Shown here: one piece after another, positions 27,454 to 36,720 of the stretch
How positions within the stretch are numbered: the stretch's first letter is position 1
Layout of the letters: every line of letters begins with the position of its first letter
Source: Psychrobacter vallis
GTDB taxonomy: Bacteria > Pseudomonadota > Gammaproteobacteria > Pseudomonadales > Moraxellaceae
Length of the DNA stretch: 64,000 nt
Direction: 5' to 3'
Assembly (NCBI RefSeq): GCF_904846715.1
Contig: NZ_CAJHBU010000009.1
Coordinates: forward strand, 60,103-124,102
Translations under genes and position numbers: made by a program
Notes under the pieces: model-generated
Database searches by the model: none
The model's input: only the letters and a program-made list of their open reading frames with translations
Told to the model about the DNA's origin: nothing

Positions 27454-29151
27454 ATGTCAAAAGACACTGATAATCCCAATATTAACACCTCACCTGAGAC
27501 CAACAAGACCCAAAAATCACAAGAACAAGAAACCGTTACTTTTGCTTTGGCGCAGTCCCATTTTTTAGTGGGTGATATCGCAGCCAATGTCGAAAAAATG
27601 CGCACCCTTGCCCTTCAAGCCCGTGAAAAAGGGGCAGATGTCATTGTTTTTCCAGAGCTTGCCTTATTGGGTTATCCGCCCCAAGATTTATTGCTACGTC
27701 CAAGCTTGTCAGGCCGTGTCAAAAGCGCCTTATCTACCTTGAGTGATATCGACAATATCGTCATGATTGTCGGTTATCCGCATGTTGATCATCACGGTAC
27801 TTTTAACTCTGCGGCTATCTTGCATAACGGTCATCAAAAAGGCTTTTATCATAAGCAGGTTTTGCCAAATTATGGCGTATTTGATGAGCGTCGTTACTTC
27901 GACAAAGGTCGTAATCAAGTCTTGTTTGATTACAAAGGCATTACTATCGGCTTGCTTATCTGTGAAGATTTGTGGGAAAAAACCCCTATCGCTGAACTCA
28001 AAAAGCAAGGCGCTGATTTGATTGTTAGCTTAAATGCGTCACCTTTCGAAATCGAAAAGCAAGACAATCGTAAAACGATGCTAACCAAACGCAGCCGTGA
28101 AAACAATTTACCTATCGTCTACGTCAACGCCGTTGGTGGTCAAGATGATTTGGTGTTTGACGGTGGCTCTATGGCGGTACAAGCGGACGGCAGCATTGCC
28201 CACGAAGCACCGCGTTTTATGAATCAGTTGCTATTGGCTACTTTAGATGTCAAGACAGCCAAATTTGACCGTCAGTCTAAAGCCCCATTAACGCTGAGCC
28301 GTGAGTCAGAGATGTATCAGGCATTGGTCGTCGGTCTACGTGACTATGTCAATCATTCAGGATTCTCTGGCATTATCGTTGGATTGTCAGGTGGAATTGA
28401 TTCGGCATTAACCTTATGTATCGCCGTCGATGCTTTGGGTGCGGACAAGGTATATGCGGTTATGATGCCGTATGAATATACCTCGCAAATCAGTTTAGAA
28501 GACGCGCAAGCACAGGCACGCCGTTTGAATGTTTCTTATACTGTTTGTCCTATTTTTGATGCCGTTGAAGGTATCCGCCATACGCTAGCGCCATTATTTA
28601 ACAAGTCGCCAGCAGACACCACCGAAGAAAATATCCAAGCGCGAGCTCGCGGTGTTGTCTTGATGGCGCTGTCCAACAAATTTGGACATTTGGTCATCAC
28701 TACTGGTAACAAGTCAGAATTAGCGGTTGGCTATTCAACATTATATGGTGATATGGCTGGCGGCTTCGATGTACTAAAAGACGTCTATAAATCACAGGTT
28801 TATAAATTAGCAAGCTATCGCAATCGTTTAGAAGACACGCCTGTCATCCCTGAGCGCGTTATCACTCGTCCACCGTCAGCCGAACTGCGCCCAGATCAAA
28901 AAGATCAGGACAGCTTGCCTGACTATGATGTGTTAGATGGTATTTTGATGTCATACATCGATGAAGATATGGGCTATCAAGACATCATCGATAAAGGTTT
29001 TGATGCCGATATGGTCGCAAAAGTTATCCAGATGGTCGACAACAGCGAATACAAACGTTTGCAATCACCCATTGGTACGAAAATTAGCCGTAAAGCCTTT
29101 GGCCGTGAGCGCCGCTACCCGTTGGTGAATAAATGGTCAATAAAAGGCTAA
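27454..29151 (+). CDS. nadE: Glutamine-dependent NAD+ synthetase NadE
   Basis: NadE amidates nicotinic acid adenine dinucleotide to NAD+ using glutamine. The 565-residue protein is a two-domain enzyme. The N-terminal nitrilase glutaminase has the Glu in FPELALLGYPP (about residue 69), the Lys in YHKQVLPNYGVFDE (about 128) and the Cys in LLICEDLWE (about 172). The C-terminal synthetase has the ATP-pyrophosphatase loop LSGGIDSAL near residue 311, then TTGNKSELAVGYSTLYGDMAG near 416 and PSAELRPDQKDQDSLPDY near 473. The first 25 residues are a polar extension. The ATG follows AGGAAC. A terminator closes the gene at 29250-29275. Confidence 0.96.
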   Translation: MSKDTDNPNINTSPETNKTQKSQEQETVTFALAQSHFLVGDIAANVEKMRTLALQAREKGADVIVFPELALLGYPPQDLLLRPSLSGRVKSALSTLSDIDNIVMIVGYPHVDHHGTFNSAAILHNGHQKGFYHKQVLPNYGVFDERRYFDKGRNQVLFDYKGITIGLLICEDLWEKTPIAELKKQGADLIVSLNASPFEIEKQDNRKTMLTKRSRENNLPIVYVNAVGGQDDLVFDGGSMAVQADGSIAHEAPRFMNQLLLATLDVKTAKFDRQSKAPLTLSRESEMYQALVVGLRDYVNHSGFSGIIVGLSGGIDSALTLCIAVDALGADKVYAVMMPYEYTSQISLEDAQAQARRLNVSYTVCPIFDAVEGIRHTLAPLFNKSPADTTEENIQARARGVVLMALSNKFGHLVITTGNKSELAVGYSTLYGDMAGGFDVLKDVYKSQVYKLASYRNRLEDTPVIPERVITRPPSAELRPDQKDQDSLPDYDVLDGILMSYIDEDMGYQDIIDKGFDADMVAKVIQMVDNSEYKRLQSPIGTKISRKAFGRERRYPLVNKWSIKG

Positions 29152-29171
29152 GCCAAGTTACATAGTGTGGC

Positions 29172-29204
29172 TTGCCCAACTGTTACTCTCTAAAAGTTGG
29201 GCAA
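29172..29204 (+). repeat. Hairpin downstream of nadE without T run
   Basis: TTGCCCAACT (29172-29181) pairs perfectly with AGTTGGGCAA (29195-29204) across a 13-base loop. It is upstream of the true terminator; perhaps a 3'-end stabilising structure. Confidence 0.55.
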
Positions 29205-29249
29205 CGCTGATAGCCTAATTTCTTTAAAAAATCAAAGTCTTTTATTATT

Positions 29250-29275
29250 AGCTGGGTGCTTTCCCAGCTTTTTTA
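29250..29275 (+). terminator. nadE terminator
   Basis: The stem AGCTGGG/CCCAGCT with a 6-base loop is followed by TTTTTT. Confidence 0.85.
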
Positions 29276-29396
29276 GTTTCTATAAACCAAGTTTTAACGC
29301 CAAGCTATTATAAATAACGCTTTGAGTTTTATCCTAATCCATTCACTTTATCTCCTTACTATTACTTTTTATCCTCACATTTTTTTCGAGACTGTC

Positions 29397-30671
29397 ATGA
29401 GTTTGCTAACCGCTAGTGTCTTTCTTCTCATATTACTTGCGCTAAGCGCCTTTGTCTCCGCTGCCGAAATTGCAATCGCCGCGGGTCGCAAAATTAAACT
29501 ACAAATCATGGCAAAAGAAGGTGATGTTCGTGCCTTTGATGTGCTTAAAATGCAAGAACACCCTGGCAGCTTTATCACTGTCGTCCAAGTGGTCTTAAAC
29601 GCCGTCGCTATTTCGGCAGGTGCGGTGGGTGAATCAGCCATCAGTCCCTATCTACAGCAATTATTGAATAATGAAGCCGTAGCATCTGTCATATCCTTTA
29701 TTTTGATCACCAGTTTATTTTCTCTACTTGCCGATTTAATGCCCAGACGTTTTGCGATGTCCAATGCTGAAATAATCGCTGTGCGTCTTGTACGGCCGAT
29801 GATGTTGCTGATTTTTATATTTAAGCCTGTGATTTGGGTGTTTGATGGCGCGGCAAATATTCTCTTTAAATTTTTGGGTATCTCAACCATACGCCAAGAC
29901 GACATGACACCAGAAGATATTTATGCTGTCATGGATGCGGGTGCCGAAGCGGGCGTGCTCAAAAAACAAGAACACCATCTGATAGAAAACATCTTCGATA
30001 TGCAAGAGCGTACCGTGACCTCGGTGATGAATCCACGCGAAAACATCGTTTATTTCGACACCAAAACCAGTAACGAAAAAGTAGTCGAAGTCATGATTGA
30101 ACAGCCCCATAATAAGTTTTTGGTTTGTCATGACGATGATTTAGAGCACATTATTGGTTATGTCGAGTCACGCAGCTTTTTGGCGTTAGTTCTGAATCAA
30201 CAAGAAGTCAGCTTGACCGACAAAGCCCTACTAAAACCTGCGCTTTTCGTTCCTGATACCTTGTCTTTGTTTGAAGTACTAGAGATGTTTAAGTCTACTG
30301 GCTCTGACTTTGCGGTCATCGTTAATGAGTATGGCATGGTCGTAGGTATCATCACGCTTAAAGATGTGATGAGCATCGTCATGGGTGAGCTTGTGACATT
30401 AGAGGAGCAGCCTATTGTCCAGCGTACCGACAACTCTTGGCTGATTGATGGCATGACCCCAATCGAAGATGTGGTTCGTGCTCTAGATATTGTAAACTTG
30501 CCACGCAGTCAAAACTATGAAACCATCAGCGGCTTTATGATGTATATGTTACGCAAAATTCCCAAAAAAACCGATACTATCGAGTATGCCAATTATCGAT
30601 TTGAGATTATTGCCACTGACAATCTCAAAATCACGCAGATGTTGGTGACCAAGTTTGAAGACATTATCTAA
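29397..30671 (+). CDS. CNNM/CorC-HlyC family membrane protein with CBS domains
   Basis: The 424-residue inner-membrane protein has an N-terminal DUF21 (CNNM) transmembrane domain (about 1-190), beginning with a TM helix and SAAEIAIAAGRKIKLQIMAKEG. A CBS pair follows (about 200-330; VMNPRENIVYFDTKTSNEKV and FAVIVNEYGMVVGIITLKDV), then a C-terminal CorC/HlyC domain (about 345-420). Relatives act in magnesium/cobalt efflux or resistance; the hemolysin name is historical. The ATG at 29397 is chosen because the longer ORF would need TTG at 29322 and would add a poorly conserved segment. The CBS pair suggests adenine-nucleotide control. Confidence 0.87.
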   Translation: MSLLTASVFLLILLALSAFVSAAEIAIAAGRKIKLQIMAKEGDVRAFDVLKMQEHPGSFITVVQVVLNAVAISAGAVGESAISPYLQQLLNNEAVASVISFILITSLFSLLADLMPRRFAMSNAEIIAVRLVRPMMLLIFIFKPVIWVFDGAANILFKFLGISTIRQDDMTPEDIYAVMDAGAEAGVLKKQEHHLIENIFDMQERTVTSVMNPRENIVYFDTKTSNEKVVEVMIEQPHNKFLVCHDDDLEHIIGYVESRSFLALVLNQQEVSLTDKALLKPALFVPDTLSLFEVLEMFKSTGSDFAVIVNEYGMVVGIITLKDVMSIVMGELVTLEEQPIVQRTDNSWLIDGMTPIEDVVRALDIVNLPRSQNYETISGFMMYMLRKIPKKTDTIEYANYRFEIIATDNLKITQMLVTKFEDII

Positions 30672-30760
30672 AAACCCCTACTTATGAACACTCCCCTAAA
30701 CCTATAGAGTTATGATAATCTTTTGCAAAATATTGATACCGATCGATTAAAATGACTCCG

Positions 30761-30802
30761 TCCTGCATCAATACTTAAAAAATATTAATGCGGGATTTTT
30801 TA
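30761..30802 (+). terminator. Terminator after the CorC/HlyC gene
   Basis: TCCTGCATCAAT (30761-30772) pairs with ATTAATGCGGGA (30784-30795), with two G-T pairs; six T follow. Confidence 0.82.
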
Positions 30803-30849
30803 CGCGCTCATTTTAATGATAATGAGTTGATTCAAAAGGCAAGTGCATT

Positions 30850-31593
30850 ATGGAAGTAGAAAATAAGAAGGTGGGCTTTTTGGCCATAATTTTGACAATC
30901 GGCTTGGGCATCGCGGGCCTTTTCATTTGGCTGTTTTCTGAGCTGGCAGAAGAAGTGTTAGAAAATGAATTGAGAAAATTTGATAACCGTATCATTGATT
31001 TTTTCGAATCTATAAAAACACCTACCCTTGATGGTATTTACTTCTTAATCACTGAGATGGGATCTGTCTGGTTTTTGACCAGTTTGTCAGTTTTAGTGGT
31101 TTTATGGCTTTGGTTTAAGGTCAAAGACAAATGGGGCGTTTTTTTCTTTATCATCGCGATGGGTGGTAATGGAGCATTAAACTGGATACTAAAGCAAGTT
31201 TACGAGAGAGGGCGGCCTTCCATCAATGAAGCAATCGATGCGATTGGCTTTAGTTTTCCAAGTGGTCATTCGATGGGGTCACTGGTGTTTTATGGGTTTA
31301 TCTTCTATTTGGTAGTACGGAGCGCGCAAAAAAAGTCCATGAAAATAATGGCATTCATCTTTTTAGGCACTCTTATTCTCTTGATTGGCATGAGCCGAAT
31401 TTACTTAGGCGCTCATTTCCCAAGCGATGTTATTGCTGGTTTTTTGGCAGGAACGGTTTGGCTAATTCTGTGTTTGTTGGCACTTGAGTGGATACAGTGG
31501 CAAAGCCATAACCAAGTCCCCCCTGTCCGTGCGTTGCGAAAACTTCTCATATCCAATTACAAGTCGCTCAAACAAAAACACGAACGCCGGTAG
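30850..31593 (+). CDS. PAP2-family membrane phosphatase
   Basis: A 247-residue integral membrane phosphatase with about six TM helices. The three-part PAP2 signature is complete: KQVYERGRPS (K-x6-RP) near residue 115, SFPSGHSMGS near 136 and SRIYLGAHFPSDV near 185, providing the catalytic His pair and phosphate-binding Arg and Lys. Candidate substrates are phosphatidic acid, phosphatidylglycerol phosphate or undecaprenyl pyrophosphate; sequence does not choose between them. A Fur-box-like stretch lies at about 30806-30825, just upstream. A single end of the dispersed repeat (31602-31623) follows the stop codon. Confidence 0.87.
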   Translation: MEVENKKVGFLAIILTIGLGIAGLFIWLFSELAEEVLENELRKFDNRIIDFFESIKTPTLDGIYFLITEMGSVWFLTSLSVLVVLWLWFKVKDKWGVFFFIIAMGGNGALNWILKQVYERGRPSINEAIDAIGFSFPSGHSMGSLVFYGFIFYLVVRSAQKKSMKIMAFIFLGTLILLIGMSRIYLGAHFPSDVIAGFLAGTVWLILCLLALEWIQWQSHNQVPPVRALRKLLISNYKSLKQKHERR

Positions 31594-31601
31594 TCCATTG
31601 C

Positions 31602-31623
31602 TATAGTCAGCTCAAAGTAAAAA
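31602..31623. repeat. End-only fragment of the dispersed palindromic element
   Basis: TATAGTCAGCTCAAAG... matches the reverse complement of the right ends at 35361-35382, 50000-50021 and 55477-55498 at 19 of 22 positions. Confidence 0.6.
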
Positions 31624-31708
31624 TCAACTCGGACAAACCATTTTACTGACTGAAATGTTCTCGTTTTCTGTAATGCTTTGACTTGACAGTGACGTCACTG
31701 ATTTAGGT

Positions 31709-32431
31709 TTAATGTCCATCACGTGCACCAAAAATTGCTGTGCCAACACGCACCATAGTAGACCCATTGGCTATCGCTTCTGACATATCGCCACTCATAC
31801 CCATGCTTAATGTATCCCAGCCATTCAGCTCCGGATGGCTATGCTGAATCTCTTCAAATAACTGCTTGGTTCGAGCAAAAGCATTGGTATCCGCCTTAGC
31901 AGGAATAATCATCAAGCCGCGCAATTGTAAGCGCTCATACCCTTTGATGTCAGTGATCAACTCAGACAATTGCTCTGGCAAACATCCTGACTTGCTGTCT
32001 TCATTATCGATATTTACTTGAATCAGTACGTTCAATGGTAGCATCTCTGCTGGACGTTGATCATTTAGACGCTTGGCAATGATATCGCGCTCAACCGTCT
32101 GTACCCAATCAAAATTTTCAGCAATATCGCGAGTTTTATTGCGCTGAATACTACCGATATAATGCCAGATAATGCCTTTGCCTTCAGGTCGCTGTTTTAA
32201 ATTACCAATTTTTTCGATGGCTTCTTGCAGGTAATTTTCACCAAAGTGTTGCTGTCCTTGCTGAGCTAAGGTAGCAATCATATCGGCAGGCTTGGTTTTA
32301 GAGACTGCCAATAAGGTAACACCAGCAGCCTGTCGCTCGGCAGACTCACATGCCTGAGTCACTTGTTTGCTGACTTGCTCCCAATTATTTATAAGCTCCT
32401 GACTATCAATAGTATTTTCAATGTCTTTCAT
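31709..32431 (-). CDS. yggS: YggS/PLPBP family pyridoxal-phosphate homeostasis protein
   Basis: A 240-residue TIM-barrel PLP-binding protein without known enzymatic activity, important for vitamin B6 and amino-acid homeostasis. The PLP lysine is in LLAVSKTKP (about residue 47), followed by FGENYLQEA (about 75), WHYIGSIQRNK (about 104) and the phosphate-binding end SMGMSGDMSEAI near residue 210. The start is preceded by GAGAGTG. It is divergent from pilT, as in Pseudomonas. Confidence 0.94.
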   Translation of the reverse strand: MKDIENTIDSQELINNWEQVSKQVTQACESAERQAAGVTLLAVSKTKPADMIATLAQQGQQHFGENYLQEAIEKIGNLKQRPEGKGIIWHYIGSIQRNKTRDIAENFDWVQTVERDIIAKRLNDQRPAEMLPLNVLIQVNIDNEDSKSGCLPEQLSELITDIKGYERLQLRGLMIIPAKADTNAFARTKQLFEEIQHSHPELNGWDTLSMGMSGDMSEAIANGSTMVRVGTAIFGARDGH

Positions 32432-32492
32432 ATATCACTCTCGATGCAAATTTAATCGTTTATTTTCAATCGATTATAGTAAATAATCTTTG

Positions 32493-32635
32493 TATAGTGA
32501 GTTCAGTATAACGATACAGCGGAACTGGGATAAATTTTTCGTAGCCTCTGTCTGCGCAGGCACAGCAAGCCAAAAAAATGTATACCAATTCCCCGTTGAA
32601 ATACAATGGTTCTGTTTTATTTAGAATCGACTATA
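32493..32635. repeat. Dispersed palindromic element, copy D (full length, inverted)
   Basis: 143 bp from TATAGTGAGTTC to GAATCGACTATA, with imperfect terminal inverted repeats. The core appears in reverse orientation as AGCCTCTGTCTG (32543-32554). Its last 31 bases recur at 9862-9892. It lies in the yggS/pilT intergenic region. Confidence 0.8.
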
Positions 32636-32952
32636 CAAATGGCTTTTATTAAAAACAGTTAAGATTTAGCCAAAAACCTTTTTTGAGAAAAACTATATAT
32701 TTAATTTTTTATGGATTAATAATTAGATTGAGCAATTCTACATTTAATTGACCCAGTGGATGGCTAAATACTGGGAGTCTTGTTATTATATTGTTACAGA
32801 GTTTAACACAAGCTACTCAGACCAATAGTAATGGTGAAGCCGTCGCTTATCTTCTACAGTAATTGGCCTAAAAACAAACAGCAAACGATTGGCAATTATA
32901 CAATCTTATGCCTTTTTACCTTCCCCTTATTGAGTGATAGGAATATCCGATT

Positions 32953-34008
32953 ATGGCTGAAAAAAACATCTTAAGCATCGAAGACTTGCTACGCTTTACC
33001 GTTAAACATAAAGCATCAGATTTACATATTTCAGCTGGTATGCCCGCCATGATTCGTGCTGATGGCGAAATGACGCGAATCAATATGCCTTCGATGACCC
33101 ATCAAGTGGTTCATCAGCTCATTTATGACATTATGAACGATAGGCAACGTGCCGATTTCGAAGAATTTTTTGAAACGGATTTTTCTTTCGAGATTCCTAA
33201 TTTAGCACGCTTTCGGGTCAACGCTTTTAATCAAAACCGTGGCGCAGGTGCTGTATTTCGTACCATTCCTTCTAAAGTTTTGACAATGGAAGATTTGGGC
33301 ATGGGCGAAGTATTCAAACGTGTCTCAAATTTCAAACGTGGCGTGGTATTGGTCACAGGCCCAACAGGTTCAGGCAAGTCAACCACACTGGCAGCCATGA
33401 TTGATTATATCAATGAAACCCGTAAAGAGCATATTTTAACCATTGAAGATCCGATTGAATTTGTCCATGAATCCAAAAAAAGCCTCATTAACCAGCGTGA
33501 AGTTCACCGTGACACTTTAGGTTTTGAACCAGCGCTGCGTTCTGCATTACGTGAGGATCCTGATGTGATCTTGGTTGGCGAGCTACGTGATCTTGAGACC
33601 ATTCGCTTGGCACTAACGGCAGCCGAGACGGGACATTTGGTATTCGGCACTCTACACACCAGCTCAGCCGCTAAAACGATTGACCGTGTGATCGATGTGT
33701 TTCCCGCCGCAGAAAAAGACATGATTCGCGCCATGCTCTCTGAGTCGCTACAAGCCGTTATCTCCCAAACACTGCTTCGTCGGCAAACAGGAGGACGTGT
33801 CGCTGCCCACGAAATTATGCTGGGCACACCCGCTATCCGAAACTTGATACGTGAAAACAAAATAGCCCAGATGTACTCTGCAATTCAAACTGGCGCAGGT
33901 GATGGCATGATTACCCTTGATCAAACGCTGAAGAACCTAGTTGCAAAAGGCACCATCAGTAAAGACGTTGCTCGTCCTTATGCCAAACAACCTGAAGCAT
34001 TTTTATAG
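32953..34008 (+). CDS. pilT: Type IV pilus retraction ATPase PilT
   Basis: PilT is the hexameric GspE-superfamily ATPase that powers pilus retraction and twitching motility at the cytoplasmic face of the pilus machine. In its 351 residues the Walker A GPTGSGKST is near residue 136, the Asp box at EDPIEFVHE, Walker B at DPDVILVGELRDLETI and the His box at TGHLVFGTLHTSSA. The retraction signature AIRNLIRENKIAQM is near residue 296. The N-terminal PAS-like domain begins with LLRFTVKHKASDLHIS. AGGAATATC precedes the ATG. pilU follows after 166 bases. Confidence 0.97.
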   Translation: MAEKNILSIEDLLRFTVKHKASDLHISAGMPAMIRADGEMTRINMPSMTHQVVHQLIYDIMNDRQRADFEEFFETDFSFEIPNLARFRVNAFNQNRGAGAVFRTIPSKVLTMEDLGMGEVFKRVSNFKRGVVLVTGPTGSGKSTTLAAMIDYINETRKEHILTIEDPIEFVHESKKSLINQREVHRDTLGFEPALRSALREDPDVILVGELRDLETIRLALTAAETGHLVFGTLHTSSAAKTIDRVIDVFPAAEKDMIRAMLSESLQAVISQTLLRRQTGGRVAAHEIMLGTPAIRNLIRENKIAQMYSAIQTGAGDGMITLDQTLKNLVAKGTISKDVARPYAKQPEAFL

Positions 34009-34174
34009 TATTACCAAACGTGAGTATTAACAATCGTGTATCACTCACCCTTAGTCACTGATATAAGAGTTGTTGACATACGATACGTTTTATTTCTATT
34101 GGTCATTATTAGCGGTCTTTAAAACATGATTTCAGTTACTTTTTTAATTGATTTACGTCGAGTATAGGTACGAT

Positions 34175-35296
34175 ATGGACATTGATAAACTATTGCAATT
34201 AATGATCAGTAAAAACGGCTCCGACCTTTTTATTACTGCTGATGTTGCACCTTCCATGAAAATAAATGGCAAAATTTTACCAGTGGGTAAAACGCCGTTG
34301 AGTGCTGAGCAAACCATGAAATTGGTTAAAGGGGTGATGACATTCAACCAGCAAAAAGAGTTTGAAGAAACAAACGAGTGTCAATTTGCCATTACTGATG
34401 AAGCACAGCAAGCACGTTTTCGGGTCAGCGCATTTATACAGCGCGATATGGCAGGGATGATTTTACGAAAAATCGAAAATAAAATCCCGACCGTTGAGGA
34501 GCTACGTCTGCCACCAGCGCTAAAAGAGCTGGCCATGAAAAAACGAGGCATTATTTTATTGGTTGGCGCAACAGGCACAGGTAAATCCACCACCCTAGCT
34601 GCTATGATAGGACATCGCAATCAAAACTCTCATGGTCATATCATTACCATCGAAGACCCCATCGAATTTATTCATAAACATCACGGTTGTATCATTACCC
34701 AGCGTGAAGTCGGTATCGATACTCACTCATTTGAAGCCGGTCTAAAAAACACCTTACGCCAAGCACCCGATGTTATCTTAATTGGTGAGATTCGTAATCG
34801 CGAGGTCATGAGCTACGCCATTCAATATGCCGAAACAGGGCATTTGGTCTTTGCTACCCTACACGCCAACAATGCTAACCAAGCAATTGACCGTATTATT
34901 CATTTTTTTGAAACCAGTCGCCACAGCCAGCTATTCATGGATTTGTCTCTTAACTTACAAGCCATTATCGCTCAGCAACTTATCCCAACTCCCGATGGCA
35001 AAGGTCGCCGTGCTGCTATCGAGATTTTATTAAACTCTCAGCTGATTAGTGATTATATCCGTAAAGGTGAGGTTCATGAAATCAAAGATGTCATGACACG
35101 CTCACGGGATAGCGGTATGCAGACCTTTGACCAAGCACTTTTTGATTTATATGAACAAGGAGAAATCACGTATAAAGAAGCCATTCTTCATGCTGACTCT
35201 CCTAACGATTTGCGTCTCAAAATCAAGCTAAGCAGCAAAAACGGTGCAACCAATCTGGATGAAGGTGCCGATAGCTTATCATTGGATATCACTTAG
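34175..35296 (+). CDS. pilU: Type IV pilus retraction ATPase PilU
   Basis: This PilT paralogue supports forceful retraction together with PilT. The 373-residue protein has Walker A GATGTGKST near residue 131, EDPIEFIHKHHGC, Walker B APDVILIGEIRNREVM and TGHLVFATLHANNA. The ILLNSQLISDYIRKGEVHEI motif replaces the PilT signature. The ATG at 34175 (MDIDKLLQLM) is preferred, with AGG seven bases upstream; the longer ORF would use TTG at 34148. It converges on fur across a shared terminator. No other pil genes are in the window. Confidence 0.95.
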   Translation: MDIDKLLQLMISKNGSDLFITADVAPSMKINGKILPVGKTPLSAEQTMKLVKGVMTFNQQKEFEETNECQFAITDEAQQARFRVSAFIQRDMAGMILRKIENKIPTVEELRLPPALKELAMKKRGIILLVGATGTGKSTTLAAMIGHRNQNSHGHIITIEDPIEFIHKHHGCIITQREVGIDTHSFEAGLKNTLRQAPDVILIGEIRNREVMSYAIQYAETGHLVFATLHANNANQAIDRIIHFFETSRHSQLFMDLSLNLQAIIAQQLIPTPDGKGRRAAIEILLNSQLISDYIRKGEVHEIKDVMTRSRDSGMQTFDQALFDLYEQGEITYKEAILHADSPNDLRLKIKLSSKNGATNLDEGADSLSLDIT

Positions 35297-35360
35297 AGTT
35301 GAATGTCACTTAGAGTTGGACATCACTTAGAGACGGTTATCTTCTCAGCGCTGCTGTTAG

Positions 35361-35382
35361 TTTTTATATTGACCTGACTATA
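35361..35382. repeat. End-only fragment of the dispersed palindromic element
   Basis: This 22-base end (TTTTTATATTGACCTGACTATA without its last bases would be the core) is identical to 50000-50021 and 55477-55498. It sits between the pilU stop and the shared pilU/fur terminator. Confidence 0.75.
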
Positions 35383-35393
35383 AAAATTGCCAT

Positions 35394-35431
35394 AAAAAAG
35401 CCCTCACTATTGATAATGAAGGCTTTTTTTG
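35394..35431. terminator. Bidirectional terminator, pilU / fur
   Basis: AAAAAGCCCTCA pairs with TGAAGGCTTTTT, one mismatch, with A and T runs on either side. Confidence 0.82.
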
Positions 35432-35493
35432 AACACGCGTATTATAAAAGAACAACATTCCTACTTAACTCAGAATGACAAATTCAAATACGC

Positions 35494-35928
35494 TTACTTG
35501 ATGCTGTCCTTACATTCTTGATCATCACAGATACCGTATAGTACCAGTGAATGACCTGATAACTTAAAGCCGTTCTGTGCGGCGACTTTGAGTTGCTCTT
35601 CTTCGATCACCTCGTTATGAAACTCTACAATCTTTCCACAAACATCACAGACTAAATGATCATGATGTCCTTCTTGAGTAATCTCAAACACTGACAGATT
35701 ATTTTCAAAGTTATGACGTTCGACGATTCCTGCTTGCTCAAACTGCGTGAGCACTCGATAAACGGTCGCCAAGCCCACATCCTCGCCTTGCTCAATCAAG
35801 GCCTTATAAATCTCTTCTGCACTCATGTGATGCATTTTAGCGCTCTCAAGTAGCTCTAAAATCTTGATACGAGGTAACGTAACTTTCAATCCTGCTTTAC
35901 GTAAATCTTGATTGGTAAAAGAAGCCAT
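35494..35928 (-). CDS. fur: Ferric uptake regulator Fur
   Basis: Fur is the iron-sensing repressor. The 144-residue protein has the winged-helix domain (LRKAGLKVTLPRIKILELLE, then EEIYKALIEQGEDVGLATVYRVLTQ split around residue 50), the metal-binding HHDHLVCDVCGKIVEFH segment near residue 87 and a second Cys pair CDDQEC near the C-terminus. The start at 35928 (MASFTNQDLRKAG) is preceded by AGAAGGGA; an in-frame ATG at 35988 is less likely. A Fur-box-like site upstream suggests autoregulation. The gene is divergent from bamE, as in Pseudomonas and Xanthomonas. Confidence 0.96.
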   Translation of the reverse strand: MASFTNQDLRKAGLKVTLPRIKILELLESAKMHHMSAEEIYKALIEQGEDVGLATVYRVLTQFEQAGIVERHNFENNLSVFEITQEGHHDHLVCDVCGKIVEFHNEVIEEEQLKVAAQNGFKLSGHSLVLYGICDDQECKDSIK

Positions 35929-36252
35929 AATATCCCTTCTGACTGTGACAGTCTTAGCAAATGAAAAACCAAAATATGAGAGAAACAATCGATAATGAGT
36001 ATTTCTTATTACATAAAAAATATTTTAATAACCGTAAGCTGGCTAAACCCAAGTGAATTTCTAGGCTGTTATTTTTATATATGATCAATGCAAGTCTATG
36101 AATTTAAAATACAAATCACACAATAGCTCAGGTAGTGTTTGGTAAATAATGTCGTAAGTGGTAGGAAATTGCAAGTAAATGACGTATCATTTGTCCAAGA
36201 TTGTCAGCCAAACTAGCACCAAACCATTCTGGCTGCGCCTAATTCATTTCTT
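35929..36252. promoter_or_regulatory. fur/bamE divergent region with a possible Fur box
   Basis: GATAATGAGTATTTCTTAT at 35991-36009 keeps the first half of the 19-base Fur box (GATAATGA) perfectly but matches only about 11 of 19 positions overall. It lies 63 bases upstream of the fur start. No other structure was recognised. Confidence 0.35.
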
Positions 36253-36672
36253 ATGAGTCATCTTACCATGATAAAGACATTAACTTTTCGTCCGTTAAGC
36301 CGTACCAGTGCCTTACGCAAGATTGTCATCACCAGTATGCTTAGCGCTGCTGTCGCTATGTCTGGCTGCTCATTACTGAGTGTTTATAAGATTGATTTGC
36401 CACAAGGTACGCCAATAACTCAAACGCAAGCACAAAAATTGCAATTGGGTATGAATCAAAACCAAGTGCTTTATATCCTTGGTAGTCCAGCCATTAAAGA
36501 CACCCTTGAGCCTAAGCGCTGGGACTATATCTATGATTACCAAGCCGGTACAGAAGGCCGCCGCAAAGGTATCGCGGATGTCAAAAATGCCAGCCAACAT
36601 TTGATTATTTATTTTGATGATCAGGGCTTGGTCAATCGTATCGAAGGTATAGACAGCCTGCCAGCTTCTTAA
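36253..36672 (+). CDS. bamE: Outer membrane protein assembly factor BamE (SmpA/OmlA)
   Basis: BamE is a lipoprotein subunit of the BAM complex that inserts beta-barrel proteins into the outer membrane. The 139-residue protein has a long signal peptide with a lipobox (AVAMSGC, Cys about residue 39). The SmpA/OmlA core follows: YKIDLPQGTPITQTQAQKL, then LGMNQNQVLYILGSPA and RWDYIYDY near residue 95. An internal ATG at 36268 is an alternative start that gives a shorter, more usual signal peptide; neither has a strong ribosome-binding site. It is convergent with rnfH, the usual order in gammaproteobacteria. Confidence 0.93.
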   Translation: MSHLTMIKTLTFRPLSRTSALRKIVITSMLSAAVAMSGCSLLSVYKIDLPQGTPITQTQAQKLQLGMNQNQVLYILGSPAIKDTLEPKRWDYIYDYQAGTEGRRKGIADVKNASQHLIIYFDDQGLVNRIEGIDSLPAS

Positions 36673-36720
36673 TTGATACGCATAGATTAAGACGCATAAA
36701 AGATCATAATAGCTGATCGC

